The notes: a model not told the origin generated them from the sequence alone. A stretch of DNA of 64,000 nt from Fidelibacterota bacterium (GCA_018650795.1 JABIFG010000003.1:22232-86231), one strand, 5' to 3'. Shown: positions 37,838-46,842, numbered from the stretch's first letter. Program-made: numbers and translations.

Positions 37838-38722
37838 TTATTTTTTCATTGATCCGAAGAGTTCCAGCAGCCGGTCCAAATCCTCATCACCAAAATATTC
37901 AACTTCAATAACTCCCTTCTTCGGGCCAGCTTTAATCTTCACCCGAGTCCCTAGTACTGTCATAAGGGCTTCTTCGCTACGAGTTATGAATACTGATTTT
38001 TTGGGAGGAGTTTTCTTCTTTTTCTCTGTAGGTGTCTTTACCTTCAGCTGCTTGACATAATTTTCGGTCTCACGTACGCTCATATTATTTCTACGAACTT
38101 TTTGAAAGACATTGATCATTTCTTTTTTGGAAACAAGACCCAGAAGTGCCCTGCCATGACCTGCTGAAATCACCAGATTTTTCAGTGCAACTTTTATTTC
38201 TGCAGGCAACTTGAGTAAGCGCATCGCATTAGTAATTGCTGCTCTACTTTTACCAATATTTTCTGCGATTTCCTCATGTGAAAGACTGTACTTGTCAGAC
38301 AGAAGCGAGTATGCCTCAGCCTCTTCAAGGGGATTCAGGTTGTCCCTTTGCAAATTCTCAATCAAAGCCAGTTCCATCATATCAACATCTTTTTCAACGG
38401 TCAGGATGTATATGGGAACTGTCTCTATGCCCAACTCCTGGCAAGCCCTCAGTCGTCTTTCACCGGCAATTAGTTCATATTCGCCATTCACTTCGCGAAC
38501 CGTGATAGGTTGTATCAGACCCTTGGACTTGATTGATGCCTTAAGATCCTCAAAAGCCTGTACCGCTTTTTCCGAATCAAAATCTTTTCTGGGTTGAAAT
38601 GGATTGGGACGAATATCGTTTGGAGAAATGGAAAGGGATGAAAGAGTGGATTCTTCAGGCGCTCCCAATGAATCCAGAATTGCATCCAGACCGCGTCCCA
38701 GTCTTTTGGGAGCATCAGGCAT
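37838..38722 (-). CDS. parB: Chromosome-partitioning protein ParB
   Basis: Centromere-binding CTPase of about 294 residues. The N-terminal CTP-binding domain contains '[16 protein letters not shown]' and '[17 protein letters not shown]'; the helix-turn-helix is '[25 protein letters not shown]'; the C terminus is a dimerisation domain ('[30 protein letters not shown]'). The track start at 38740 is a TTG. The ATG at 38722, with AAGAGGT at proper spacing, is better and leaves an eight-base overlap with parA. No parS site was noticed in the window. Confidence 0.95.
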   Translation of the reverse strand: MPDAPKRLGRGLDAILDSLGAPEESTLSSLSISPNDIRPNPFQPRKDFDSEKAVQAFEDLKASIKSKGLIQPITVREVNGEYELIAGERRLRACQELGIETVPIYILTVEKDVDMMELALIENLQRDNLNPLEEAEAYSLLSDKYSLSHEEIAENIGKSRAAITNAMRLLKLPAEIKVALKNLVISAGHGRALLGLVSKKEMINVFQKVRRNNMSVRETENYVKQLKVKTPTEKKKKTPPKKSVFITRSEEALMTVLGTRVKIKAGPKKGVIEVEYFGDEDLDRLLELFGSMKK

Positions 38723-39476
38723 TTTCAAGCACCTCTTCAACCAGATTCATATAATTAGCAGCGCCTACTGAGTTGGCATCATAAAGCATAATGGGTTTAC
38801 CATAAGATGGTGATTCGCTTAGACGAACATTGCGATTGATGTAGGTCTTGTAGACACGTTCTTTAAAATAGGTTTTTACTTCTTCAACGACCTGTTTGCT
38901 CAAATTCAAACGGCTATCGTACATGGTCATCAAAACACCCTCAATAACCAGTGCCTTATTGATGGTCTTCTGAACCCGACGAACTGTATTCAACAGTTGG
39001 CCTAACCCTTCCAGGGCGTAGTATTCACACTGAATTGGAATCAGAATTGAGTGGGCCGCTGTGAGGGCGTTTAAGGTGAGTAGACCTAGAGAAGGTGGGC
39101 AATCAATGATTATAAAATCATAGTTCTCTTCAACTTCTGCTACGGCATCCTTCAGAATCCGTTCTCTGGCTATTGCAGAGACCAGTTCAACTTCAGCTCC
39201 AACCAGAGATGGGCTGGATGGGACAAGATCAAGAAATGGCAATTCACACTTGTGCATAATATCTTGAATAGTTGCCTGATTGAGCAGCACTTGATAGATG
39301 CTCTGACCGTCAACTCTTACTGGATGTCCGAGTCCGGCAGTGGAATTTGCCTGAGGGTCTAAATCGATGAGCAGGGTCTTTTTCTCAGTCACAGCCAAAC
39401 CTGCAGCCAAGTTGACTGAAGTCGTCGTTTTCCCCACGCCCCCCTTTTGATTCACGATGGCTATAATTTTTGCCAT
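38715..39476 (-). CDS. parA: Chromosome-partitioning ATPase ParA/Soj
   Basis: A 253-residue P-loop ATPase that forms the DNA-bound gradient moving ParB-parS complexes. The deviant Walker A is '[15 protein letters not shown]', Walker A' and B regions are '[16 protein letters not shown]' and '[18 protein letters not shown]'. Full length with no N-terminal HTH, so it is the chromosomal Soj type. It is the first gene of a parAB pair just upstream of the M23-bactofilin-atp genes. Confidence 0.96.
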   Translation of the reverse strand: MAKIIAIVNQKGGVGKTTTSVNLAAGLAVTEKKTLLIDLDPQANSTAGLGHPVRVDGQSIYQVLLNQATIQDIMHKCELPFLDLVPSSPSLVGAEVELVSAIARERILKDAVAEVEENYDFIIIDCPPSLGLLTLNALTAAHSILIPIQCEYYALEGLGQLLNTVRRVQKTINKALVIEGVLMTMYDSRLNLSKQVVEEVKTYFKERVYKTYINRNVRLSESPSYGKPIMLYDANSVGAANYMNLVEEVLENA

Positions 39477-39565
39477 AAGATACTGTTTTTTAAAGACCTA
39501 TGCTAATTATGTTCAGGCTTTGAATATAGTTAACCCTCATCCATAATACAACGTGTAGCTGAAGG

Positions 39566-40468
39566 TTACTCTGCATTGGAATTGAAATACTTCATTCGCA
39601 AGAATTCAGGCAGGGAGACTGACAAGATGATAATCGTCGCACCTACCAATGCTGAGCTAGATAGTTCCTCTCCCAGAAGTAACCAACCCCAAAGACTTGC
39701 CCATATTGGAATCAGGAAGGTTGTATAACTCATTTTTACAATGGTGACACGCTTAACCAGCCAAAAATACATGGTGAATCCAATGGCTGAGCCGATGATA
39801 GCCAGATAAACAGTAGCTCCCAGTGTCACCAGGTTTAGCTCCACCTGCCTCCAGGATTCAAATACCAGTCCTGTTATTAAAAGTAACGTAGCTCCAATCA
39901 ACATTGCAGTCGCATTGGCAGCCACTGGGTCCAGCTTGGCTCCCTCCCTTTTGTAAAGCACATTGGGGTAGGCAGCAGCAAATATAGATACCAGAATGAT
40001 GAACATTCCCATGGCCACTTGTGGATCGAAGGATGAATCCTGGAGATCAAAAATAAACAGGGTGCCAATTATTGATCCTACCAGACTGAAGATGCTTGCG
40101 GCATTAATTTTTTCATTATCCAACATTCGATGAGCAAAGACAGCGATCATGACAGGGAGTGTTGCCCAGAGTATGGAGGTAATGTTACTATTCACAAATT
40201 GCATGCCCCAATAAGTGAGGCCATAGCCAATAAAGAAGTTGCCAAGTCCTAGTGACAAAATGACCTTGCGATGTTCCCGGCGTGGCAGAATGGCTTTTTT
40301 ACGAAATTTTTGAAAGAGAATCAGAACAAACCCCGCAATAAAGAAACGCATAGAGGCCATCAGAAATGGGGTGTCACCGACACTCACTTTGATACTTATC
40401 CAGGTACTGCTCCAAATCAGGATCAAGACAACATATAATATAGGTATTATGTAAGACTTTATTTTCAC
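39566..40468 (-). CDS. EamA/DMT-superfamily transporter
   Basis: A 300-residue membrane protein with about ten helices arranged as two EamA repeats. The first begins 'LILIWSSTWISIKVSVGDTPFLMASMRFFIAGFVLI' and ends 'FFIGYGLTYWGMQFVNSNITSILWATLPVMIAVFAHRML', both typical of the family; the second ends 'YTTFLIPIWASLWGWLLLGEELSSSALVGATIIILSV'. Such proteins export metabolites or amino acids. The start is probably GTG and there is no clear Shine-Dalgarno motif. The substrate cannot be predicted. Confidence 0.9.
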   Translation of the reverse strand: MKIKSYIIPILYVVLILIWSSTWISIKVSVGDTPFLMASMRFFIAGFVLILFQKFRKKAILPRREHRKVILSLGLGNFFIGYGLTYWGMQFVNSNITSILWATLPVMIAVFAHRMLDNEKINAASIFSLVGSIIGTLFIFDLQDSSFDPQVAMGMFIILVSIFAAAYPNVLYKREGAKLDPVAANATAMLIGATLLLITGLVFESWRQVELNLVTLGATVYLAIIGSAIGFTMYFWLVKRVTIVKMSYTTFLIPIWASLWGWLLLGEELSSSALVGATIIILSVSLPEFLRMKYFNSNAE

Positions 40469-40679
40469 GCGGAGAAATTAGCTTGGTTCTGCCTTTTGAC
40501 TATTCAAATGTTTCATTCACGTTGAATTAAAGTGGATTCTCATTAGGGCTCTTCCATCTTTTCATAATTGAGAAGTGCTTCTATCAGATTGAGGATTCCG
40601 ACGCTATTTTTTTTAGAGGAGTTCTTACTCCATTGCCCCCCTTAAAGAATATTTTTTTAAAGTAATATGAATTACAGAC

Positions 40680-40702
40680 AGGCAAACTAAACGTCTTTGC
40701 CT
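40680..40702. promoter_or_regulatory. Inverted repeat upstream of the sulfur operon
   Basis: AGGCAAA and TTTGCCT form a 7-bp inverted repeat around nine bases, about 170 bases before the MerR start. It may be an operator or a small hairpin. The surrounding 400-base gap (40469-40872) otherwise holds A/T-rich sequence and no supported gene. Confidence 0.35.
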
Positions 40703-40766
40703 AAACAATCTGAATCAAACCCCTATATGCAAAAGCCTAAGTGACTTTAGCGCATAATGCATGCTA

Positions 40767-40784
40767 CTATCAATTTCTATCAAT
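40767..40784 (+). promoter_or_regulatory. Direct repeat CTATCAAT x2
   Basis: Two copies of CTATCAAT separated by two bases repeat with a ten-base period, placing both on one face of the helix. They lie about 90 bases before the MerR gene. It is a possible regulator site; no -35/-10 pair is convincing nearby. Confidence 0.3.
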
Positions 40785-40872
40785 AAACACTACTAACACT
40801 ATTTGCTTTTAATAATTCTCATTCATCATGGCATGTATATAGCAAACTTAGATTTTGAAATATAGATTTGTT

Positions 40873-41337
40873 ATGAAAGCAATAAACATAAAAGAGCGCC
40901 TCTCAGACAAAACCAGACCGGTATTTGCAATTAGCATTGCTGCTGACCTGGTGGGTGTCTCTGTCCACACCTTGAGGATGTATGAGACCGAAGGTCTAAT
41001 AATTCCTCAACGTACAAAATCAAAACGCCGTCTCTATTCCCAGACAGATATCGAACGCCTCCAGTGCATTCGGATCATGATCGAAGATCGTGGGTTCAAC
41101 CTGGCAGGGATTAAAGGAATGATGTCCATGGCTCCCTGTTGGGAGATCAAAGGTTGCAGTGAGACAGATCGTGCTGCATGTGATGCCTACAAATCATCAT
41201 TGGAACCCTGCTGGATGGTTAAGTCGAAGGCCACAGCCTGTCAGGACGAAGAATGTTCTGAATGCCCGGTTTATCGAGATGTAACGACTTGTCAAAACAT
41301 GAAATCATATTTACAACAACATTGGAAGAACGTATGA
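40873..41337 (+). CDS. MerR-family regulator with Cys-rich C-terminal domain
   Basis: A 154-residue regulator. The N-terminal MerR helix-turn-helix and wing read 'FAISIAADLVGVSVHTLRMYETEGLIIPQRTKSKRRLYSQTDIERLQCIRIMIED'. The C-terminal ~55 residues hold eight cysteines ('PCWEIKGC', 'AAC', 'PCW', 'TACQDEECSEC', 'TTC'), suggesting a metal, Fe-S or persulfide sensor in place of a dimer-only tail. The ATG at 40873 is used rather than the upstream TTG at 40855. The stop overlaps the PsrA-like start by ATGA, so it is the first gene of the sulfur operon and probably controls it. Confidence 0.85.
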   Translation: MKAINIKERLSDKTRPVFAISIAADLVGVSVHTLRMYETEGLIIPQRTKSKRRLYSQTDIERLQCIRIMIEDRGFNLAGIKGMMSMAPCWEIKGCSETDRAACDAYKSSLEPCWMVKSKATACQDEECSECPVYRDVTTCQNMKSYLQQHWKNV

Positions 41338-43577
41338 GTACTAGTATGAATCGCCGTGATTTTATTAAAATCGCAGGTGTGGGTGCTGGAAGCCTGGCTT
41401 TCGCAACACCCCTGTTTGATTTCTCAAAAGGGGAAATCTTAGCTCCTGACGCCGTTCCCGGCATGTATGCTAAAAGAACACCTACATACTGTGAAATATG
41501 TTTCTGGAAGTGCGCAGGCTGGGTACATACCAATGAAAAGGGTAAGATCTGGAAGGTCACTGGTCATGAGGATGATCCCCATTCAAATGGTCGACTCTGC
41601 CCCCGTGGTACAGGCGGTGTGGGAATGTACAATGATGAAGATCGCTTAAAAACACCCCTCATCCGAACAGAAGTTGGCGGTGTTCAGACATTTCGCGAAG
41701 CATCCTGGGATGAAGCCTTCACCTATATCGCTGATGGATTGAAAAAAGTTGCCGATGAACACGGACCAGAATGTACTGCACTCTTCACTCACGGTTCGGG
41801 TGGAAAATACTTCGGTGATCTTTTAAAAGCTTTTGGTTCCTCAAATATTGCTGCTCCATCGTACGCCCAATGTCGTGGTCCAAGGGAAGTTGGCTTCATC
41901 GCTACCTACGGAGAAGGAGTTGAATCACCGGAGCGTGTTGATATCAGAGATACCCGTTGTCTAGTCCTAATTGGTTCTCACTTTGGTGAAAATATGCATA
42001 ATGGACCTGTGCAGGAGATTGCACAGGCTACATCTAAAGGTGCGTCAATCATTACGGTTGACCCCCGTTTTTCTACTGTTGCCAGCAAATCAAAATTCTG
42101 GTTACCTATCAAACCAGCAACTGACATGGCCCTCTTATTAGCCTGGATGCACGTCATCATCAATGAAGGCCTTTATGATAAAGATTATATTGAAAAGTAT
42201 GCCTACGGCTTTGAGGACCTGAAAACTCACGTCGCACAAATGACACCTGAGTGGGCTTATGGTATCACTACCATAAAACCAGAGACAATTCGAGAGACTG
42301 CTCGAGAAATGGCCAATGCCAGTCCACGAGTTATTATCCATCCTGGTCGTCATGTCACCTGGTATGGTGATGATACCCAGCGACTGAGAGCTGTAGCCAT
42401 GTTGAATGCTCTCTTGGGATCTTGGGGTCGCCGAGGTGGCTATTATTACCCCGAAAAAGTTAATTTTAAAAAATATCCACATCCTGCCTTCCCAAAACCT
42501 GCCAGAACCTGGAAAGATGCATATCCGGGGAAATTCAAACTGGCTGGGTTGGCCCTAGCCTCTGGAATCTGTGATGCAACTGTGCCCACAACTGAAAGAG
42601 ATTGCTCCTTCAAAGCCTGGATTGTGAACGGAACCAATTTGATTCACACACTTCCGAATCAAGCGAACACGCTAAAAGCCATTCAAGCGCTGGATCTCAT
42701 GGTAGTAATAGATACCATGCCTATGGAAATCACTGGCTATGCTGATGTTATCCTCCCTGAATGTACCTATCTCGAACGTTATGATGACATTCGTGTCAGC
42801 AAACATCGTGAGCCAACCATTGCTCTACGAATGCCAGCAGCACCACCCAAGTACAATACAAAACCAGCCTGGTGGATGGCCAAAGGTTTAGCCGACAAAA
42901 TGGGTCTGGGTCATTTCTTCCCATGGGAAAACATTGAAGAAAAACTAGACTGGGAGCTGAAACAGGTAGGCACCTCTCTGGAGGAAATGCAACGAATTGG
43001 CGTGAAAAAGTATAAACGTGAATACGATGATCTTTATCCCATGCAAGACCTTGAAGATTTCGAATTCAACACCAACACGGGTAAGATCGAACTCTACTCC
43101 ACAGCAATGGAAGATGAAGGTTACGATCCTTTACCAAAATACAAAGCACATGAGGAACCGCCAGAGGGCTATTACAGACTTATATATGGCCGTGCTCCCA
43201 TGCATACTTTTAGCCGAACCGCAAATAACCCAAATCTTACCGATCTCATGGATGAAAATAGTGTCTGGGTAAATCCAAAGGTTGCCAAGGAATGGGATCT
43301 AAAAAATGATCAGTACCTGTGGCTTGAAAACCAGGATGGTGTGGTGAGCAAGACACCTATTAAGGTTAGAGTCACAGAGCGTATCCGTTATGACAGTGTA
43401 TACATGGTTCATGGTTTTGGACATACAAATAAGAAATTGACACGGGCGCATGGTCGTGGTGCCAGTGATGCTGATTTGATTACCCGAGTCCATATTGATC
43501 CCGTCATGGGTGGTACTGGCATGCGAGGAAATTTTGTCACCTTCCGCTTTGAAGCTGGCAAGGAGGTGTCATCATGA
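41334..43577 (+). CDS. psrA: Molybdopterin oxidoreductase, polysulfide/thiosulfate reductase catalytic subunit (PsrA/PhsA-like)
   Basis: About 747 residues. A twin-arginine signal 'MNRRDFIKIAGVGAGSLAFA' directs folded export. The 4Fe-4S site is CxxCxxxC ('TYCEICFWKCAGW') with a fourth Cys in 'NGRLCPRG'; 'SYAQCRGPREVGF' supplies a likely Cys ligand to Mo. The remaining Mo-bisPGD domains ('ITVDPRFSTVASKSKFWLPIKPATDMALLLAWMHVII', 'VVIDTMPMEITGYADVILPECTYLER') are complete. The start at 41334 overlaps the MerR stop; the ORF-track start at 41262 lies inside MerR and is rejected. Substrate may be polysulfide, thiosulfate or tetrathionate; the YeeE and rhodanese genes downstream favour sulfur over arsenate or other acceptors. 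Confidence 0.9.
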   Translation: MSTSMNRRDFIKIAGVGAGSLAFATPLFDFSKGEILAPDAVPGMYAKRTPTYCEICFWKCAGWVHTNEKGKIWKVTGHEDDPHSNGRLCPRGTGGVGMYNDEDRLKTPLIRTEVGGVQTFREASWDEAFTYIADGLKKVADEHGPECTALFTHGSGGKYFGDLLKAFGSSNIAAPSYAQCRGPREVGFIATYGEGVESPERVDIRDTRCLVLIGSHFGENMHNGPVQEIAQATSKGASIITVDPRFSTVASKSKFWLPIKPATDMALLLAWMHVIINEGLYDKDYIEKYAYGFEDLKTHVAQMTPEWAYGITTIKPETIRETAREMANASPRVIIHPGRHVTWYGDDTQRLRAVAMLNALLGSWGRRGGYYYPEKVNFKKYPHPAFPKPARTWKDAYPGKFKLAGLALASGICDATVPTTERDCSFKAWIVNGTNLIHTLPNQANTLKAIQALDLMVVIDTMPMEITGYADVILPECTYLERYDDIRVSKHREPTIALRMPAAPPKYNTKPAWWMAKGLADKMGLGHFFPWENIEEKLDWELKQVGTSLEEMQRIGVKKYKREYDDLYPMQDLEDFEFNTNTGKIELYSTAMEDEGYDPLPKYKAHEEPPEGYYRLIYGRAPMHTFSRTANNPNLTDLMDENSVWVNPKVAKEWDLKNDQYLWLENQDGVVSKTPIKVRVTERIRYDSVYMVHGFGHTNKKLTRAHGRGASDADLITRVHIDPVMGGTGMRGNFVTFRFEAGKEVSS

Positions 43578-44107
43578 GATACGCAATGGCTGTAGACACA
43601 CTTAAATGTGTCGGTTGCAACGACTGTGTTGTAGCCTGTCAGACTGAAAATGATGTCCCCATTGGTCACTGCCGGGATTGGATTATTGAAAAAACTACCG
43701 GCACCTATCCAAATCTACAACTTGAAATTCGCTCAGAGCGCTGTAACCATTGTGCAAATGCTCCCTGTGTAAGGACGTGTCCGACAGAGGCAAGCCATTA
43801 TGCAGAAGGCGGTATTGTACTGGTTGAAGAGAATGAATGCATCGGTTGTAAAGCCTGTATTACATCATGTCCCTACGATGCCCGCTACATTCATCCTGAA
43901 GGCTATATTGATAAATGTACCTTCTGCATCCACCGCGTTGAAAAAGGTCAGAATCCAGCTTGTGTTTCTGTGTGTCCGACCCATGCCATGATCTTTGGCG
44001 ATCTGGATGATCCAAATAGTGACATCTCACGAGCCATGGCTACCAGAAAATGGAAATCGCTCATTCCTGAAGCCGGGACTGACCCCAAAGTATTCTACCT
44101 GATATAG
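43574..44107 (+). CDS. psrB: Four-cluster ferredoxin subunit (PsrB/PhsB-like)
   Basis: A 177-residue electron-transfer subunit with four 4Fe-4S binding motifs: 'CVGCNDCVVAC', 'CNHCANAPCVRTCP', 'CIGCKACITSCP' and 'CTFCIHRVEKGQNPACVSVCP'. It passes electrons between the quinone-reactive membrane subunit and the molybdoenzyme in the periplasm. It has no signal of its own, so it should be carried out with the Tat-exported partner. ATGA overlap with the catalytic gene. Confidence 0.93.
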   Translation: MRYAMAVDTLKCVGCNDCVVACQTENDVPIGHCRDWIIEKTTGTYPNLQLEIRSERCNHCANAPCVRTCPTEASHYAEGGIVLVEENECIGCKACITSCPYDARYIHPEGYIDKCTFCIHRVEKGQNPACVSVCPTHAMIFGDLDDPNSDISRAMATRKWKSLIPEAGTDPKVFYLI

Positions 44108-44115
44108 AGGTTATT

Positions 44116-45057
44116 ATGATTGAAGAAATTATTACCAGTGGACGTATGAACCCCGAAATTGACCCCGTCCTGCATGTCTGGGGTTGGGAAATTCCATTTT
44201 ATCTATTCCTTGGTGGAATCTCTGCGGGAATTTTGATTTTCTCAGCTTATTTCACCCTACGAAACCGACAGGATGAACTTCCAGTTGCTGTTAAATGGAT
44301 GCCCATTGCCGTCCCCTTTCTGATTGGGATTGGATTGATTTCACTCCTCCTTGATCTCTCACATGTCCTCTATGCCTGGCAGCTATTCACTAATATTCGA
44401 TGGGAATCGCCCATGTCCTGGGGTGCCTGGACCTTGATGATCATCACCCCCCTATCTATTGCGTGGGTAGCCATCTGGCTGGAAGATATTTTTCCGAATT
44501 GGGACTGGAAGTTTGATGAAGTAAAAACAATTATTGAATGGCTCAAAGCTCAACGTCGAATCCTGGCTCAGGTACTCATATTGCTTTCAATTATCCTGGG
44601 TATGTATACCGGGATCCTGCTGTCCGCCTTTAACGCGAGACCTTTCTGGAACACCAGTATTCTTGGTCCACTATTCCTGACTTCGGGGCTATCAGCCAGC
44701 GCAGCTTTGATTTCTTACTTTTCAAAGTCTGAGGTGGAGAAACGCCTATTCACCCGTATCGATATCATTTTAATCGGTATCGAATTGTTCATGATCATCC
44801 ATTTATTTATGGGCCACCTCGCTGGAACTCAAGTTCACATTCAGGCAGCTCAGATGTTTCTTGGCGGCGCCTTTACCGTTCAGTTCTGGGTCTTCGTTGT
44901 AGGGCTTGGATTGGTCCTGCCTGTGGTTCTGGAAATACTTGAATTAAAACATAAATATATTCCTGCGATTGTGCCTGTTGTGCTCATCGTTGCAGGGAAT
45001 CTCATGCTGCGCTTTATTGTGGTTAACGCGGGTCAAGCAAGCCGCTGGTTGTATTAA
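44116..45057 (+). CDS. psrC: NrfD/PsrC-family membrane subunit
   Basis: A 313-residue membrane anchor with about eight helices ('EIPFYLFLGGISAGILIFSAYF', 'AVPFLIGIGLISLLLDLSHVLYAW', 'WESPMSWGAWTLMIITPLSIAWVAIWL', 'MYTGILLSAFNARPFWNTSILGPLFLTSGLSASAAL'). These are the NrfD signature segments; the family oxidises quinol or reduces quinone for a periplasmic molybdoenzyme. It completes a PsrABC-type complex and is eight bases from the ferredoxin gene. Confidence 0.92.
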   Translation: MIEEIITSGRMNPEIDPVLHVWGWEIPFYLFLGGISAGILIFSAYFTLRNRQDELPVAVKWMPIAVPFLIGIGLISLLLDLSHVLYAWQLFTNIRWESPMSWGAWTLMIITPLSIAWVAIWLEDIFPNWDWKFDEVKTIIEWLKAQRRILAQVLILLSIILGMYTGILLSAFNARPFWNTSILGPLFLTSGLSASAALISYFSKSEVEKRLFTRIDIILIGIELFMIIHLFMGHLAGTQVHIQAAQMFLGGAFTVQFWVFVVGLGLVLPVVLEILELKHKYIPAIVPVVLIVAGNLMLRFIVVNAGQASRWLY

Positions 45058-45090
45058 AGAATTTATTATAATTGCATAAGGGTTATTAAA

Positions 45091-45600
45091 ATGAAAACAA
45101 CGTACATGAATCCCTATCTGGCTGGAGTCTTGTTGGGATTGGTGCTCCTCATGGCCTTCTTTTTCTCAGGCCGTGGTCTGGGAGCAAGTGGGGCTGTGAA
45201 ATCAACAGTCGTAACTATGGTCAGCACAATTGCACCTGAGCACGCTGCTAACTCACCTTTCTACAGTAAATATATTGGTGAAGGTAAAAGCCCGATGAAA
45301 TCCTGGTTGGTATTTGAGATTATGGGTGTATTGATAGGTGGTTTTTTATCAGGAGCTCTTGCAGGAAGACTAAAACTCAAGATTGAACATTTTCCTGGAA
45401 TCTCTGCGAATCGACGTCTCATTTTCGCTATGATCGGTGGTATCCTCTTTGGATTCGGTTCACAATTGGGTCGTGGTTGTGCCAGTGGCTCAGCTCTTAC
45501 TGGAATGGCTGTTCTTTCACTCAGTGGATTTATCAGCATGGCAACTATGTTTGGGACAGCTTTTGCCCTGGCATATTTTTTTAGAAAAAATTGGATCTAG
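45091..45600 (+). CDS. YeeE/YedE family transporter, N-terminal-type half
   Basis: A 169-residue membrane protein with about four to five helices. 'GFGSQLGRGCASGSALTGMAVLSLSGFISM' carries the conserved Cys motif of the YeeE/YedE family, known for thiosulfate uptake (TsuA) and in related forms for other sulfur anions. The gene encodes only half of the ~350-residue TsuA unit; the next gene supplies a matching half. It lies within the Psr operon, so it probably moves a sulfur species across the inner membrane. Confidence 0.85.
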   Translation: MKTTYMNPYLAGVLLGLVLLMAFFFSGRGLGASGAVKSTVVTMVSTIAPEHAANSPFYSKYIGEGKSPMKSWLVFEIMGVLIGGFLSGALAGRLKLKIEHFPGISANRRLIFAMIGGILFGFGSQLGRGCASGSALTGMAVLSLSGFISMATMFGTAFALAYFFRKNWI

Positions 45601-45609
45601 GGGGCTATA

Positions 45610-46200
45610 ATGGGACCACTTATACCACAAGAAATTATCGGACAGGACTGGAATCTATTCATCGCTTTCATAGTAGGAATCGGGTTTGGATTTATTCTCG
45701 AACAAGCCGGGTTTTCATCTAGTCGAAAATTAGCAGGTGTCTTTTATGGTTATGACACAGTTGTATTAAAGGTGTTTTTTGGTGCGGCTGTCACAGCAAT
45801 GCTGGGATTACTCTTCTTTAGTCTTTTTGGCTGGATCGATCTCAACCTGGTTTATGTCAATCCTACTTTTCTAGGATCAGCTATAGTTGGAGGAATCGTC
45901 ATGGGTATCGGCTTCATTGCCGGAGGATTTTGTCCAGGTGTCAGTTTCAGTGCAATAGCTATTGGGAAAATCGATGCAATGGTTTTCCTCGGTGGAATTT
46001 TTATCGGCATCTTCATGTTCGCTGAAGCCTACCCTTTACTTGAAAGTTTCTATATGTCAGGTAATCTTGGGGCTTTAAAACTGTCGGATGCACTTGGAAT
46101 ATCCGGGGGTTTATTGGCCTTCCTGGTGATAATTGCTGCTCTAGCCATGTTCTGGATAGGTGATCTGGCTGAAAAAAAATTCCCCAGAGAGGAGTATTGA
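45610..46200 (+). CDS. YeeE/YedE family transporter, second half
   Basis: A 196-residue membrane protein with about five helices. 'GFGFILEQAGFSSSRKLAGVFYGYDTVVLKVFFGAAVTAMLG' and 'GIVMGIGFIAGGFCPGVSFSAIAIGKIDAMVFLGGIF' hold the second conserved Cys motif. With the preceding gene it reconstitutes a two-half transporter. Nine bases separate them, and the rhodanese-fold gene follows after one base, so dosage is probably matched. Confidence 0.85.
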   Translation: MGPLIPQEIIGQDWNLFIAFIVGIGFGFILEQAGFSSSRKLAGVFYGYDTVVLKVFFGAAVTAMLGLLFFSLFGWIDLNLVYVNPTFLGSAIVGGIVMGIGFIAGGFCPGVSFSAIAIGKIDAMVFLGGIFIGIFMFAEAYPLLESFYMSGNLGALKLSDALGISGGLLAFLVIIAALAMFWIGDLAEKKFPREEY

Positions 46201-46201
46201 T

Positions 46202-46825
46202 ATGACCCTTAAAAATATTGTCATGATGGGTCTTTTCATGCTAGGGTTAGTTATAGCCATGGTGCCTGAGAATACAACCAAACCTTATAAACTCACAGCT
46301 GAAGACATGCTGGTGGAAGTTCAGGGTGCCGCTGAAATGGTCACTGCAGATGAAGTTGCTCACTGGTTGATCTCAAATGATCCCAGTCTCCAGCTGATCG
46401 ATGTGCGGACACCCGATGAGTACCAGAAATACCATCTTGAAGGTGCAATCAATATACCGATCTCAGCCATTCTGAAGGATGACTTCCGTGATTATGTGGA
46501 TCAGGGTATCATGATGAATGTACTTTATTCCAACGGAACCTTGGGGTCACACCAGGCTTGGATGATCCTGCGACAGCTCGGATTTGAGAATAACTATGTT
46601 ATGCAAGGTGGCTTAAACTATTGGTTTGATACGATTATGAATCCAGAAAAACCTGCATCCACGTCTCCGGATGAAGAATTTGCAAAATATGATTTCAGAA
46701 AAGCAGCCAGTGGTGTTTTTGGTGGAGGTAGCGGGGTTGCCTTAACAGCGCCAACACAAACCAAGGCTGATAAACCCAAGATAAAACGCAAAAAAAAGAA
46801 AAAGGCACCTGCGGGGGGTTGCTAA
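46202..46825 (+). CDS. Rhodanese-fold protein lacking the active-site Cys, with GGC tail
   Basis: About 207 residues: an N-terminal membrane helix or signal ('IVMMGLFMLGLVIAMVP'), a rhodanese fold ('LQLIDVRTPDEYQKYHLEGAINIPISAI' ... 'YVMQGGLNYWF') and a basic tail ending 'KIKRKKKKKAPAGGC'. The active-site loop, normally C-x-x-G-x-R, reads 'YSNGTLGSHQA', so the sulfur-accepting Cys is replaced by Ser. The only Cys in the protein is the last residue. The start at 46202, with GAGGAG upstream, replaces the ORF-track start at 46160. It is the last gene of the sulfur operon. It may be a sulfur carrier or binding protein rather than a classical sulfurtransferase. Confidence 0.8.
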   Translation: MTLKNIVMMGLFMLGLVIAMVPENTTKPYKLTAEDMLVEVQGAAEMVTADEVAHWLISNDPSLQLIDVRTPDEYQKYHLEGAINIPISAILKDDFRDYVDQGIMMNVLYSNGTLGSHQAWMILRQLGFENNYVMQGGLNYWFDTIMNPEKPASTSPDEEFAKYDFRKAASGVFGGGSGVALTAPTQTKADKPKIKRKKKKKAPAGGC

Positions 46826-46842
46826 AACATTTAGGACGGGGT

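Noticed and set aside
40507-40526. parS-like sequence (TGTTTCATTCACGTTGAATT)
   Set aside because: It has an insertion and mismatches against the TGTTTCACGTGAAACA consensus, so it is not a credible ParB site.
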